The notes under the pieces: generated by a model
The model's database searches: none
Told to the model about the DNA's origin: nothing
Seen by the model: only the letters and a program-made list of their open reading frames with translations
From: Mytilus californianus
Lineage: Eukaryota > Mollusca > Bivalvia > Mytilida > Mytilidae
Direction of reading: 5' to 3'
DNA: 64,000 nucleotides
NCBI RefSeq assembly: GCF_021869535.1
Contig: NW_026262734.1
Span: 107,543,088-107,607,087, forward strand
Program-made: the position numbers and the translations under genes
Shown: positions 24,666-36,650 of the stretch, one piece after another
Layout: each line of letters opens with the position of its first letter
How positions within the stretch are numbered: position 1 is the stretch's first letter

Positions 24666-25237
24666 CAATGAACAGAAATACTTAACAGCATAAGGTGCAT
24701 TTCATTTTGCAATAAGAAGGGGAGGATTATTTTGTAAATAATTTTTTGGTAGCAATTTATCATAAATGAAATAAGAATTGAAAAAGAAAACAAACACAGC
24801 CACAATGACTCATTCACAGAAATGATGTTTTACAAACATAAAATATTAGGTGTTTTTATCTTATAATCAGAATTTTATATTAAACATCTCTTACATGTGA
24901 TTATCGACCAAGTGGTTTGACACCTTAGAGATTTAGTCATTTAAAAACACACCTAGAATGATGTTTAGAATGTACATGATGTAGGTTAATGCATGTAAGA
25001 CAAAAAAGAAAATGAGGGACGGACAAGCCACACCTTCCCCCACATTTGGGGCCTGTTCAATTTAAAATTTGTTTCATTTTCTATAAATTTGTGCCATTTT
25101 AAGTAAATAAATGTGAATTAAGAAAAAATTGACAATACAGAACTATTACTCAAATAAGGAATGGTTACTCATTTAGGGAAATGTTCTCCATTTGCTGGGT
25201 TATGCCCAACCTGTCTAAAAAGGAAGTCTCCTTATAC

Positions 25238-25287
25238 ATGTACATGTAGTTTATATATACAATATATATTTATAAACTACATGTATG
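25238..25287. repeat. Short AT-rich hairpin
   Basis: CATGTACATGTAGTTTATA pairs with TATAAACTACATGTATG around a short AT loop. Confidence 0.55.
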
Positions 25288-25468
25288 TATTTTAGTGACC
25301 ATTTTGGTGAGCATTATCATACCACAAATTCAAAACTTTTAACTGCACAAAATGGATCAATTAATTCTTATGAATCAAGAAATATATGTATACATGTATA
25401 TATGACTTTTAGTATATATGTTGGTATATATATATTTTTCTTATCATTAGTGAATCAAGTAATTTTTA

Positions 25469-25940
25469 GGTGTAATACCACCAAATCATAGTACTGTCTA
25501 CGTCACATCCGGTTGCATACGAAAAAGGGTCGATAAAAAATATTCCCTTGAGTTTGACAGTTGTAGGAAATTTATCCTACATTTCATTGCAGTAAAAAAA
25601 ATCTGTGTCATAGACATATATCTTGGGTGTTTCAAAGCACCATTATTTTCTTATTAGGTGTTTCTATAGAATATTTTGGAAACTTGAGGTTACATGGTTA
25701 CTAAAGCTTGTACACAGGAAGAAAAAAGGTGAAAATTTGTTTGTTTAACTTCCTGTGATGGTTATTTTCTTATATGCAATGAAACATTATGTGAAATTTT
25801 TTCTATAGTACTGGACAGGATAAAACTTTACTCATGCCAAGTATTTCTTTATTTGAAACAAAGATAAACTCTGCCCAATTTTTTGAAAAGTACAAATTTA
25901 ACAAAGACTAATAGGGGAAAATCAATGGTGGTATTACACC
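25469..25940. mobile_element. MITE with 14-base TIRs and TA target sites
   Basis: Ends GGTGTAATACCACC and GGTGGTATTACACC are perfect inverted repeats, each bordered by TA (25,467-25,468 and 25,941-25,942). 472 bases, no coding frame. The TA duplication suggests a Tc1/mariner-type mobiliser. Confidence 0.75.
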
Positions 25941-26176
25941 TATTAGAAATTTATATGAGTCTGTGATCTATAAGTATAAAGGCAGATATGAATTTACAAT
26001 CATATTTTATAAATATATATATATATATATAAAAGCAATTGTTTATTCCAAAGAAATTCTGAACTCAAAATAGTTTATAGTTTAGCTTTAGCATTATCTA
26101 ATTAACCAATGCAGACTGACATTTCATATCAAGCACAAAATCAATGGTTTTAAAATGAAAATACTTGATTTTTCAG

Positions 26177-26361
26177 GAATGATACATGCAGGAATTGGTG
26201 CCACACATTTTAACAAATTTCTAAATGGATTGAATGTACCTCCTGTGAACTCCTCCACCATATAGAAAAAGGAGAATGAAAATGGAAAGATAATATTTGC
26301 AGTTGCAAAAGAATCCTGTTAATTAAATCAAGAGAAGGAACAGTTAATGAGATATTGGAAG
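26177..26361 (+). pseudogene. Exon relic of a transposase-like protein (Mutator-like, tentative)
   Basis: Acceptor TTTTTCAG (26,171-26,176), frame GMIHAGIGATHFNKFLNGLN then VPPVNSSTI, stop near 26,263, then IIFAVAKESC, and a donor GGAAG|GTAATT at 26,362. The GMxHAGxGATHxNxFL block matches from memory a family of invertebrate transposon proteins with Mutator-like transposases. In-frame stops make it a relic. Confidence 0.45.
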
Positions 26362-26379
26362 GTAATTAAATCTTTATTT

Positions 26380-28450
26380 TTTTTTTTTTTAATTTTCCAA
26401 AGTAGATATAGAGTATAATGAGGCCCATAATTATATTCATATTTTCCCTTGCAGTCATAGAAAATGAATTAGGTTTATAGATGATACAGATCTTGGTAAT
26501 AATTTCAGGTTTAGGGTCAATATTTCAAACTAATTTTGTGATAAAGCAATGCTACATATACTTGAAGACTTGCATGTATAGATCATGACAGAATTTGTTT
26601 CAGCAAAAATATTGAATTAGAATTTTTTTCAGTTTGTGAGTTAATTTATAGTTAATGTATAAAAAAATGGCTCGTTTATCATTATTTTGTTATTGAATAA
26701 CCGAAGTTGATAACAAGCGATATAAAAGTCTCACTCATGATTGAAAGGTATAATTATATAATTTTACTCTCAATAACATTTTTTTTAATATTTTTTATTA
26801 ATTGTAGATCTTATGGTTGATCCCCACCCTTTAACATCAGGTTATTAGCAGCAGTTTTACAGAAAAATGAAGGATATACATCGCTGTCAATGGTAAATAC
26901 ATGTTAGGATAATTAGTTAGCTTTAAGAAAAAACTTGAGTCTTCATTTGAGAGACTTATTAATCTGATAAGGGTGTTTTCCTTGCATAAACATTTGTTTT
27001 CTGGACAATTGATTTAGTAGGTTTTAGTTTGCCTCAACCAAGTTCATATCTCAGCAACTATAATTGTAGGTTCATGTAAACTTGTACACAGATGTCACTG
27101 ACCTACATTTGCCACTTCATTGACTTTGGTTTTGTTTAACGTTAGATTTCATATCTCAGCAACTATAAGTTGTAAGATCATGCAGACTAACACACAGATG
27201 CCTCTCAGTTAGTAACTCAGTTTCCATGCAAAAGAAGGTCACTGTGATCCACATTTTACGCTTTCAATTTGTACTATATTTAAATATTAATATATTATCA
27301 AGACTGCAACTGGTTCCTTTGTGCCACAATGAAGCCAACTACATTTGTATGTAATGTAGATTACCCATTTTTATCACACACTTGTCACATGCTGTATATG
27401 TATACCCAAAAGAACAGTTCAACTGTATTGATTTAAGGTAAATGGTCAAGGTCACAGCTATTAAATATATACTTTGTAATTTGCATTTGTATTGGAGACT
27501 TTTCTCTAATGCTCCCTATATTGTCACTTATATTTCATTCTAAATTTCCATTGTACATAAAAACAACCACTAAAAAGGATGTACAATGTACATCATATGC
27601 AGAAGCAATATAAAATCGTATACCCATCAGTTGACCTAATTATTGCAATCACTTCAAAAAGCTGGCCATATGTCACATTAGGTTAAACGTTTAATGATGC
27701 AGAGTGCCTTTGTTAGTCAGGTATATAATCTTCTTAAATTGATGCTTTAATGCATGATTGGATTAATTTTGCGCTATAGTATATTACAACATTTCATAAC
27801 AAATAAATAAATTAAACTTTCAGGTAAATGCAGCATCAGAACGTTCTTCAGGCCAATTTACTCTCAAAGTTTGGGAAAGTATAAATTGGAGAGGCAAAGA
27901 GATAACCAGAAAACAAAGAATTTGAAAATAAAAAGAATAGAAAGAAGGCCTAACATAGTTCAAATATTAAAGAAGGAAAACATATGAATAAGAAACTGAA
28001 GTAAACGACACTGCTTGTGACATTCAGCAAACTCCTTCTCTTATTCTTTGTAATATATATGTATACAGATCAATGTGTAGATTTTGATTTGGAAACAAGA
28101 CATCTTTCAAAAAATAGGTGACATCACTCAGTTGGCAGCTGACAGTGGACCAAACCTATTACAGAGTTGTATCATGCCAAGATGTGACATTTCAAATAAA
28201 GCAAGCAAAATAACTGGTATTTTCTTTTCGTCATGCCACTAATATGGTATATCTGAATGGGAGAGAAGTTGAAACCTGTACTATTCAACATGGAAGGATT
28301 GACAATTTTGACAGGGAATAAAGTGAACTCTAAATATGCTATGACTATCAATCAGTATTTGACTGAATCAGAGGAGTAAACTATATATGTATTTAAATAT
28401 AGGAGTCTATATTGTTGCTTAATTATTGAGGCATTGAAAATAAAGAAAGT
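26380..28450. other. No convincing gene
   Basis: AT-rich. 27,030-27,200 has an imperfect tandem repeat (CATATCTCAGCAACTATAA twice, about 110 bases apart). 27,830-28,370 has higher purine content and possible splice signals (ACTTTCAG at 27,822) but only broken frames. Confidence 0.4.
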
Positions 28451-30480
28451 TGAAAGACTCTTGAAAAAGTTATAAATTCATCATTTTTTGGTTATGTTAC
28501 CATGACAACTAAAATATATAATGTGTATGCTTCATCAAACTTAAATCATCAATTGAGGACAGGGTGAAAAAGTCTTGAAATTTCTAATCCATTTACTTGC
28601 ATGACTGGTACCTATGAATCAATAATTGAAAGGAAAAAATATATGGGGATTTTTGTTAACTGCTGAGTAATTTATTTTGCTCATTTTAGACCATAGTAAT
28701 GCCTATAAAAGCTGCATTATCATGATATCATGATATTCGTTTATATTTACTTAGAAGCCATGTGTTATAGCTCTGAAATCATGGCATTTTATCTCTTTTT
28801 GTCTGTTAGTAGTAATACTTGCACATCAGAACAATGTAAAACCTAGAATTTTCCTACTTCTTGTCCTATTACCATGGTAACCATTGTTCATAGAAACATA
28901 AAATAGCTTTCATTTGATTCTCATCTGAAACTATATTGATCTGCGTAGGTTTAACAAAAGATATGACAACATGTGTCACACTTTGTAAACACAATGTTGA
29001 AAGATATACAAAGAACTGCTGTTGATCACTGTGTCGGCAGGGGTAACAAAAACGTTTTTAGGTAAAAAAAATAGTCTGGTGACTCATATTTTTTTTTATT
29101 TCTTTAAAGCTCATTGTTTTGACCATCTTATGTCAAATTTAAAAAAAAAATTCAATGGACCAATTTTTTGGAAATTTTAAAAATATAGAAATTTTTAACC
29201 AAAATCTCTGTTTTTTGTGTACAGCAGTGTTGATGAAATTGGAGCTGGATTTAATAAATATGTATAAAACTGCCATAATTTGTGTTTTATTTACATTTTT
29301 AACATTATATTTGTAATAAATGAAGACTTAACCTTTCAAAATACTTCCAAAGGCTTGAAAAAAATCCAGAATTTCTACTTCAGGTATGTATTTATTCATA
29401 TTTGTGATGTACCATCTTTGGTGACCGTTACCATGGAAACGAATGTGGTGACATGATGTTTTTAACTCAAATTTTTATAGAGACCATTGCATATGTTATG
29501 TATGCAAATTTTAAGAAAAATTCAATGATGAATAACAAATTGCTGTATCTGTAGGGATCCACCTTAATTATATAAAAAAAAATGAAATCTTTACAACGAT
29601 TTTAATAAATGAAAAGGATATTTATTGGAGGTTAGAATAAACATATAAACGGTTATTATTAATATCTCAATTATATATTCACAAGCAATGTACACTCAAA
29701 ATGATAAAATCACAACACGAAAGAGGAATTCACAACACTGTCAATTTAGGCTCAGGCCTTTCGGATCCAACATAACTTCATATTTGCTATGCATTTGTTG
29801 CAGAATTTATTACCATTCTATAAAAATGAAAGCTCTATAATCACTCAGAAGAGCGTTAGTTTTACATGTTTTCACACGCTCAATAATTGCTTGAAATTAC
29901 AAATGAAATTTGAATGCTTATATATTGGAGGTGAGAATTCATCTAAATGTCACATAATCAGCACCGGGAAATAGTCGTTAATACAACTGTGCGTATATTT
30001 GGAAAGGGCGGGGTTGAAATTAATAACCTGACATTACAACTAGCTAAAATTGAAAAAAAGTTAACTTGAGAAATAAATACTGACCAACAAAATGTTTGAA
30101 ACAGTTTTGCATGAAAAAAGAAAATAAGTAATCATGCAGCATTGTCTCAAGAGATAATAATCGTTTCTTCCAAATGATTGGTTTTTGTGTGGGACCCCCC
30201 CCCCCCCCCTCCCAATAATATTAAATAGTTTTTCCCTTTAAAGAATAGGACCTAGACAAACATATCCATTGATGAGTAAATTGTGTCTCAAGTGTCTATA
30301 ACAACAATTTTACCTTTCACGAATCCATTTTGAAATGTAAACATAAAATACACCAAAGATACTAGTCTTATAACTTTGAACGCCTTTACATCAAATTTTA
30401 ACTAATCATAAAGGTTTGAAACCTATGAAAGAAACTGAGGTATTAAAAAATCATAATCCAGACAAAATAAATCAGACAAA
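28450..30480. other. No gene seen
   Basis: AT-rich, with poly-A/T tracts, a short segment near 29,060-29,100 resembling 62,790-62,830, and a C run at about 30,196-30,211. It lies downstream of the intact ART gene. Confidence 0.45.
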
Positions 30481-30517
30481 TAGTAATCATAATCTCTGAG
30501 CGTCTAGTAATCATACT

Positions 30518-31699
30518 CTATTCGCTTCCTAAGCATGCTAAAAGTTTCAATTGAATTGTCGGTACTCCATTTTTAGTTGAACGTCTTTTGATCAAGAATT
30601 GTGCTCCTGCTGGGTAAACTCTTTCTTTTTCTGTGTAGCAGGCATAATCCTCAATATTGAGCGGTTGCCACTGCGAATCAGTCGAGTTGTCAATAACGAA
30701 ATGCACTTCCAAGTCGCCGCTTGGTGCACACGATGGAAAAATCTGAGCACATTGCTGTTGAACAGAGGATGAAATAAATGATAACCACGTAAACTTTGTT
30801 CCTGGTTGGTACTTTGCTAGATCTCTCGCAGAAATTTTCATTTTGCGATATGTTTTGGTTCTCTCTCTGACCAAATCTCTCCAACAAAACAGAAGTAGAT
30901 GAAACATCAGTATATATGGTCCGAGTGCTAGATCATTTGCTGTAGGTTTGAAGCCTGTATCCCGTTGTCGCCTCAACGCTGTGTTCATGTTCGTATATAA
31001 TTGTGTAGTTTCGTCAGTATATACATTAACGATTCTTCTGTAAAAGTCCAATTTGGTGGTACACTGACTGACTACTTTGCTTGCTTCCTCACAACTTGAA
31101 TTAAGTGCCTGCGCAACTTTATCCCTAACAGCCATCCAGTTGTTAGCTGTATTGACATGTTTAAATACATCATTCAATAAAACTGATAGTTGTTTGGTTT
31201 TGTCGACATAAGACGGATGGAAAGCTCCTTTGTACGCCGCCAGTGTAAGTCTGAATAGACCGTACTCTTCATTTTCGATAGAGCTATTCCCATCGTAGTA
31301 TGTTTCGATATCCTCTTCACGTATAGAAGGTATGTGGTTCTTAATGATATTCGAAACCTCTAAATATCCAAACAATTCAGCTATTTGCTGTGCCGTATGA
31401 CCACCGGTTGGTCCTTTTTCAGAAATGCTATCTTTTGCCTTTAAATCTTTGTCGCATGCTTGAAACTGTATGAGTTTCTTGATTGCAGAGGAATTGTTCC
31501 ACCAAACAGCCTGTTGTAGTAAACCCCATCGTCTATCTTCAGGTATTATATTTATGAGGTATGGTTTCAGTGGTCGGCTTGGGGTCCCTAGAATTCGCCA
31601 AACTTCTGGCCACTTTCCCATTTTAGCTGCCGAGAACATGCTTTGGATATCTTTATGGTCCTGTTCAATACTCCGTGTAGAGGATGATATTGCACCCAT
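30518..31699 (-). CDS. Ankyrin-ADP-ribosyltransferase protein, intact copy (ART-C)
   Basis: A 393-codon uninterrupted reading frame. Residues 1-7 (MGAISSS) fit an N-myristoylation signal: Gly2 with Ser at position 6. Residues about 20-125 look like three degenerate ankyrin repeats (AAKMGKW...VWRIL; WGLLQQAVWWNNSSAIKKLI; TAQQIAELFGYLEVSNIIK). A helical middle (about 140-270) follows. The C-terminal third matches the R-S-E mono-ADP-ribosyltransferase fold: TYRKM (Arg285), SFISSS (Ser310-312) and EKER (Glu357 and Glu359, the ExE motif of arginine-directed ARTs), followed by YPAGAQFLI. There is no signal peptide, so the protein should be cytosolic and membrane-tethered, unlike vertebrate ecto-ARTs. 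I chose the MGAISSS start: the frame extends 16 codons upstream, but a splice acceptor (TTTTTTAG) lies at 31,710-31,711, and both paralogues begin at the same MG. Substrate unknown. The fold call is from motifs, not a search. Confidence 0.8.
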   Translation of the reverse strand: MGAISSSTRSIEQDHKDIQSMFSAAKMGKWPEVWRILGTPSRPLKPYLINIIPEDRRWGLLQQAVWWNNSSAIKKLIQFQACDKDLKAKDSISEKGPTGGHTAQQIAELFGYLEVSNIIKNHIPSIREEDIETYYDGNSSIENEEYGLFRLTLAAYKGAFHPSYVDKTKQLSVLLNDVFKHVNTANNWMAVRDKVAQALNSSCEEASKVVSQCTTKLDFYRRIVNVYTDETTQLYTNMNTALRRQRDTGFKPTANDLALGPYILMFHLLLFCWRDLVRERTKTYRKMKISARDLAKYQPGTKFTWLSFISSSVQQQCAQIFPSCAPSGDLEVHFVIDNSTDSQWQPLNIEDYACYTEKERVYPAGAQFLIKRRSTKNGVPTIQLKLLACLGSE

Positions 31700-31709
31700 T
31701 TTGAAGTGT
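31700..31709 (-). other. 5' UTR part of ART-C coding exon, with splice acceptor
   Basis: On the minus strand a T-rich tract ending TTTTTTAG (AG at 31,711-31,710) stands 10 bases before the ATG. The other two copies have TTGTTTCAG at the same place. This marks the 5' edge of the coding exon and makes a separate upstream leader exon necessary. Confidence 0.65.
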
Positions 31710-31929
31710 CTAAAAAATGATATATAAACTTTTAAAAATGTATTCATAGCTAGAAAAAAATACTTCTTGACATTTACTTAATAATAAAAAAACGAAAAGT
31801 ATTTATAAAATCCCAAAACACATTTTAGACTAAAACAAATGAACGCTGAATAAGCAAATTGACCATTGATTTGGTTCAAAATGTCTGCTTATCAACGATC
31901 ATCCCAGCTGCATGATATCAATTCGAAAA

Positions 31930-32095
31930 CAAGTTATATGCTGACTTACGCTCGCGAAAAAAAATCATCAAAGATACCAAGCTGATAATTTTGTACGCCA
32001 GACGAGCGTTTAGTCTACATAAGACTCATCATTGAATGAGACTCAAATCAAAACAGTTGAAAGGCCAAATCAGATACAAAATTGAAGAGCATTAA
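31930..32095. repeat. Common mussel repeat
   Basis: Phrase GAGCGTTTAGTCTACATAAG with CTCATC. Other copies 44,107-44,240 and 51,650-51,790. Confidence 0.6.
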
Positions 32096-32261
32096 TAGTA
32101 AAGAAAAAATCGCGGGGTAGAGAAATTAAAAATAAGGAAATGTGGTAAGATTATCAATGAGACAACTATCCAGCAAAGATCAAATGAAGTGAATGAAAGC
32201 AATTATAGGCAACCGTACGGTCTTCAACAATGAAAAAAACCCAAACCGTATAGTCTGATTT

Positions 32262-32699
32262 TTAGATGGTAACGTACCCTTGTCACCATCTTATGGTGTT
32301 TATATATTTCAACTTGTTCGATTCGCTCGTGTATGCAACAACGTATTTGATTTCATCGAAAGAAATCTCTGTATTACTGAAAAATTATTACACCAGGGTT
32401 TTAGATATAACAAACTAATCAAAACATTTACTAAATTTTATCATCGATACAAGGACATCATTCCTAAATATAAATCAACATGCAGACATCTTATACGTTC
32501 AGGTATTTCACATCCAATCTTTTATGGTAATATTCTTTACAAAGCACAAAACTTTCGTCATTCACCTCAAAAGCTAACCAAACCTTTAAACAGACTTATT
32601 CAGAAGGGATATATTTACGATACTGTTGTCAGGTCATTAAAGATGGCATATTCTGGTATTAATATTGATTCACTCATAGGGTTTTTGCATCAGAAATAA
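32262..32699 (+). pseudogene. Reverse transcriptase C-terminal fragment (5'-truncated)
   Basis: Open to the stop at 32,699 but lacking the whole RT palm. Contains SPSYGVYIFQLVRFARVC, CITEKLLHQGFRYNKL and FYHRYKDIIPKY, the conserved thumb/C-terminal block of the bivalve RT family described at 23.4 kb. It starts abruptly at about 32,262, the hallmark of target-primed 5' truncation, and continues into the 3' UTR below. Confidence 0.7.
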
Positions 32700-33345
32700 A
32701 CACATTTATTCTAAAACCAGTTGTTGGCATGATACGGGTTATGTTCTTCTCATATATTTTATGATGGTATGATACTAAACCCCTAACGGGAGGGATTGTG
32801 CTTGATTTTCATATGATGAATACATAATCTTTCAATCAGTTTAATTGAGGTCTGTAGCTGACATATCAGTAACTGGTAGTAGTCCTTAATTAATTTATGA
32901 ATCATTGTCATTTTGCATAGTTTCTTTTATAACTTATTCTGACATCGGACTCGGACTACTTTTAAACTGAGTTTTACTGTGCGTATTGCTGTGTGTTTGT
33001 TTATTCTACATTGGCTAGAGGTAAGGGGAGGGTTGAGATTTCACAAAACATGTTTAACCCCTTCGCATTTTTGCGCCTGTCCCGAGTCAGGAGCCTCTGG
33101 CTTTTGTTAGTCTTGTATGTTTTATTTTAAATTTTAGTTCATTTATATGTTTCGGAGTTTAGTGTGACGTTCCTTTTCACTGAACTATTACACATTTTTG
33201 TTTAGGGGCCAGCTGAAGCCCGCCTCCGGGTGCGGGACCTTCTCGTTGTGTTGAGGACCCATTGGTGGCCATGGGCTGTTTTCTGCTCTTTGGTCGGGTT
33301 GTTGTCTCTTTGACACATTCCCCCATTTCCATTCTCAATTGAATT
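32700..33345 (+). mobile_element. 3' UTR of the RT element
   Basis: About 645 non-coding bases directly after the RT stop. The same sequence is found alone at 4,498-5,115 and on the minus strand at 48,390-48,627 plus 50,761-51,075. Confidence 0.65.
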
Positions 33346-34020
33346 GAGAAAACTAACGGCCTAATTTATAACAAAACAATTAACGAAAAACAAATATGGC
33401 AACCACTGAACTACAGGCTCCTGACTTGGGACAGTCACATAAAGAATGTTGCGGAGCTAAACATGTTTGTGAGCGCTCAACCCTCCCCTAGCCTGGGACA
33501 GTTGTGTAAGAGCACAGCATAAGAATAAACTATGAAAATCAGTTGAAAAAGGCTTAACTCATCAGATCGGTACAAACAAAAACATCAATCAAAAACACAG
33601 ACAGGACATGGCTGGGTATATATCCATCCCTCATCCCTAACAACAAAAAAGACACTAAGTACAGATCTGAGAGTACTCACAGCTATTGACAGCTAGTTCA
33701 TAGCAAATAACAACTAATATAAAAAATCATGTATCTAAGACTAAAATATCAATCAGTACACATCCAATGGATTTAGTGTAAAGACGTCATTATTAGTCAG
33801 AGAAAAACACGACCTTGTGCAATGCCAAAATAAAGGTATCGACATATTGTAGTACCGTGAAAGTACATATGTGTAATATTTAGTATGGTTTTAATTTACT
33901 GATAACAAAATCAATATTTATAGCAATAAAAACAATATTCAAAGATACAGTGTTGAATTGGTAAGCTGTAAGAATAACTTTATTTAAAGAATTGATAATT
34001 TTATCCGGAACGTATCGATT

Positions 34021-34456
34021 TTGTTAAAATATACTCTTTCACTTTTTTGGTCTTTTGGAAAATGTTGTTTGTGCTGTATTTAGACCCCTCTACAAAGAAA
34101 TTTGTTTTGCATGCACAGGTATAATATATATATATATAAACAAGTCTAAATTGAAAACAACGTTCTAACCTATGATTGCGTTGGATAAAAGCCGCAATTT
34201 TTATACGTGTGCATGCAAAACAAATTTCTTGGTAGAGGGGTATAAATACAGCACAAACAACATTTTCCAAAAGACCAAATGAGTGAAAAAGTATATTTTA
34301 ACAAAACGCATTTGACTAGCAGGTCGAACAACTGATGTTCTTAAACCCTGCTGACTGCCATTGGCGATTGCCAAATAAACGGATCACAAGATGTAACAAG
34401 ATAGATCTTATTATTAATTTATTACCAAACAGAAAACAATAAACTTGCGGAAAAGA
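34021..34456. repeat. Head-to-head pair of TA-associated elements
   Basis: A truncated minus copy (34,021-34,122), a short (TA)n, then a plus copy (34,136-34,456) ending in a further TA-rich run at about 34,457-34,480. The arrangement makes a large imperfect inverted repeat. Confidence 0.65.
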
Positions 34457-34799
34457 TATATATATATATAAATATATATTGCTGTTGTAGTCAACTTAAT
34501 AATTTTTACGTTAGTGGTTTTTATCGAACGATGCCTCTAATAATTATGAATTAATTTTTATTAGAAAAACTGCATATATTTCCATAATTTTGGTTTTGGT
34601 TAAATATGTATTTCTTTTACAGTGTTGCTACGTCATTCGAAATAAATTTTCCAAAATCTGCCAAAAACTTTAGTTTTGAATGAAGGCAACAGTAGTGAAC
34701 CGATGTCCGGCTCTCGTAGATCGATTAGGAACAGAAAAAACAAGATAACGAACAATCAACACTGGGAATATAATTTATATCAGTTTACGAACTCTAAAA

Positions 34800-34870
34800 G
34801 CCATTGATACCGGATGCGTCGACGGGATAAGCGTCTCCTTTTATGCATGCACCACCTGTCATGCGAATTC
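34800..34870 (-). other. Recurrent cassette, copy 3 (ART-C intron)
   Basis: Minus strand reads GACIKGDAYPVDASGINGF in the same frame as the other cassettes, although it lies outside the two duplication blocks. It falls between the 38.3 kb promoter and the ART-C coding exon. Downstream sequence (34,985-35,070) resembles 6,425-6,500 and 39,790-39,860. Confidence 0.4.
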
Positions 34871-35179
34871 ACACTCAGTCAACATGTCACAATTAGAAAC
34901 AGGACAGAATTGGTAAAATTACAGATCAGACGACTATACTGGTACCTAAAGATCTAAGACAGAGAAAACATGTCGCTATTGAGTTGGGGAAACCGACACA
35001 TCGTCTCGGTAAACCAATTTGTGATGGGGACTAAACATTATGTAGTGTCGATTTCAGTCGTTCTTCCTCATAACTCATTTGGAGCAGTTTTTTGTGAGGC
35101 AATCTTTGAGCATTTGTTTTTAATAATTAAGCACATTTTCGAAAGTACTCATTTGAATACAGGATACCTTAAGTTTTAG

Positions 35180-36650
35180 AAAAAAAAAGATCGAAGGACT
35201 TCTAGAAAATGGCATAGTGTGAAATACATTCAGGAAAAATCGGTCATACCTTAGTGTACCAGGTCAGCGGTTCAGTAGCCCTTTTCAGAAAAAATAACTT
35301 ACATGTACTGAAGTTGTCGTGACTAATGAGTATATTTGTTTCTAAAGGGTTTCGATTAATGTCACCACAGCTTCTAGTTGCTACAATAGTCTGTATCGAT
35401 AAAACAATTTTATTTCAAACAAATTACCACGCCGTACCATTATTGATCGCGCAATCACTTAAAGACAAGCTAGGATTTTAAGCAAATTCTACTACGATTT
35501 CAGTTAACTTCTGAATCCCTTACTAACCTTTGAAACATCATAAATATAGATATATAGATACATTCTACACATTTTTAGAAAACGTAAAAGGTCGTTTTGT
35601 CACAAGGTGAAGATCATTGAAATGTTTATATGGCAATTGTAGTTAAGGTTCATGATTAGGACAATCGCACTTATTGCGTTAACATATATCATATATATTA
35701 AAAGATGTTTGATGTGAGTTTGCACTGTAGATTGTAAGAATAAATGAATAGGTTATTTTAAGGTTCCTTATGAGGGATAATCAGACCTAGATATTTTTTT
35801 TATGAACACCTGTATAATTGGATGCTGCTCCCTGAATTTCTTTTAGTGACAATTCTCGTTTTGTTGCTATCTCATTGAGGTGTAACAAACATCTCCTTTA
35901 ATTGGTATTTGTTTTGAAAATTGTCTGTTTACAGTTATCAACTGTATGTTTAAGTATTAAAGCGTGTACTGGTACATACCTCCTACCGATATACATTATT
36001 GTTTGTTAAGTAAACCAGTTTATTTTGATGTAGTTTTCTTATGTTAAATTTCACACAGATACATTGTTATATATATTTATATTCGTAAACGTGGAAATAT
36101 AAGAACATAATTTTTAGTTTTATAGGTAGAGCAAAGGTGTCTGGTTGCTCTTTTATGTGGATGTCAAAAAATTATCTAGATCTTACTTTTAGATATGGTA
36201 TGAGTTGACGTCAGAAGAAATTGTTGACACCGGTGGACAAGCATAATATATCGATTATACAAATGGAAATACTAACTATTATTAGTACATTTGGTTTTTA
36301 CGTCTTTTAAAATCAAGTCATTCGTATCTTAAAATATGTTTAGATAAACTACGACATGTACAAATCCGTAACTGTAGACCTAATTCGATGAAGTCATTTA
36401 AAATACATTTTCTGCAAATCAAACTTTTTACGAATTAAAAACATTAGTTCATGGTTTCAAATTTATACTTTGAGCTATATGTTTTTTTTATATATAATTT
36501 CAGGAAATGTAATTTTTATCCATATGTTTTTTTGTAAAAGCAAACATATTTTTGCGGAAATCTTCATGAAATACAGTTTTCTGCAAATCAAACCTTTAAC
36601 AAAATAGAACTAGTTCATGGTTTCAAATTTATATTTTTATCTCGGTTTTA
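35180..36650. other. No gene seen
   Basis: AT-rich. 36,420-36,475 and 36,590-36,640 share TTCATGGTTTCAAATTTATA, a small internal repeat. Confidence 0.45.

Larger units (their letters stand above)
32140..33560. mobile_element. Nested insertion: RT element inside another dispersed repeat
   Basis: 32,145-32,262 and 33,345-33,560 match the two consecutive halves of the repeat at 57,965-58,340. The RT fragment with its 3' UTR (32,262-33,345) sits between them and so jumped into the older repeat. Confidence 0.55.

Noticed and set aside
31700..31747. Upstream 16-codon extension (MNTFLK...) of the intact ART frame
   Set aside because: A splice acceptor lies inside it, the paralogues start at the downstream MG, and the extension would hide the myristoylation signal.
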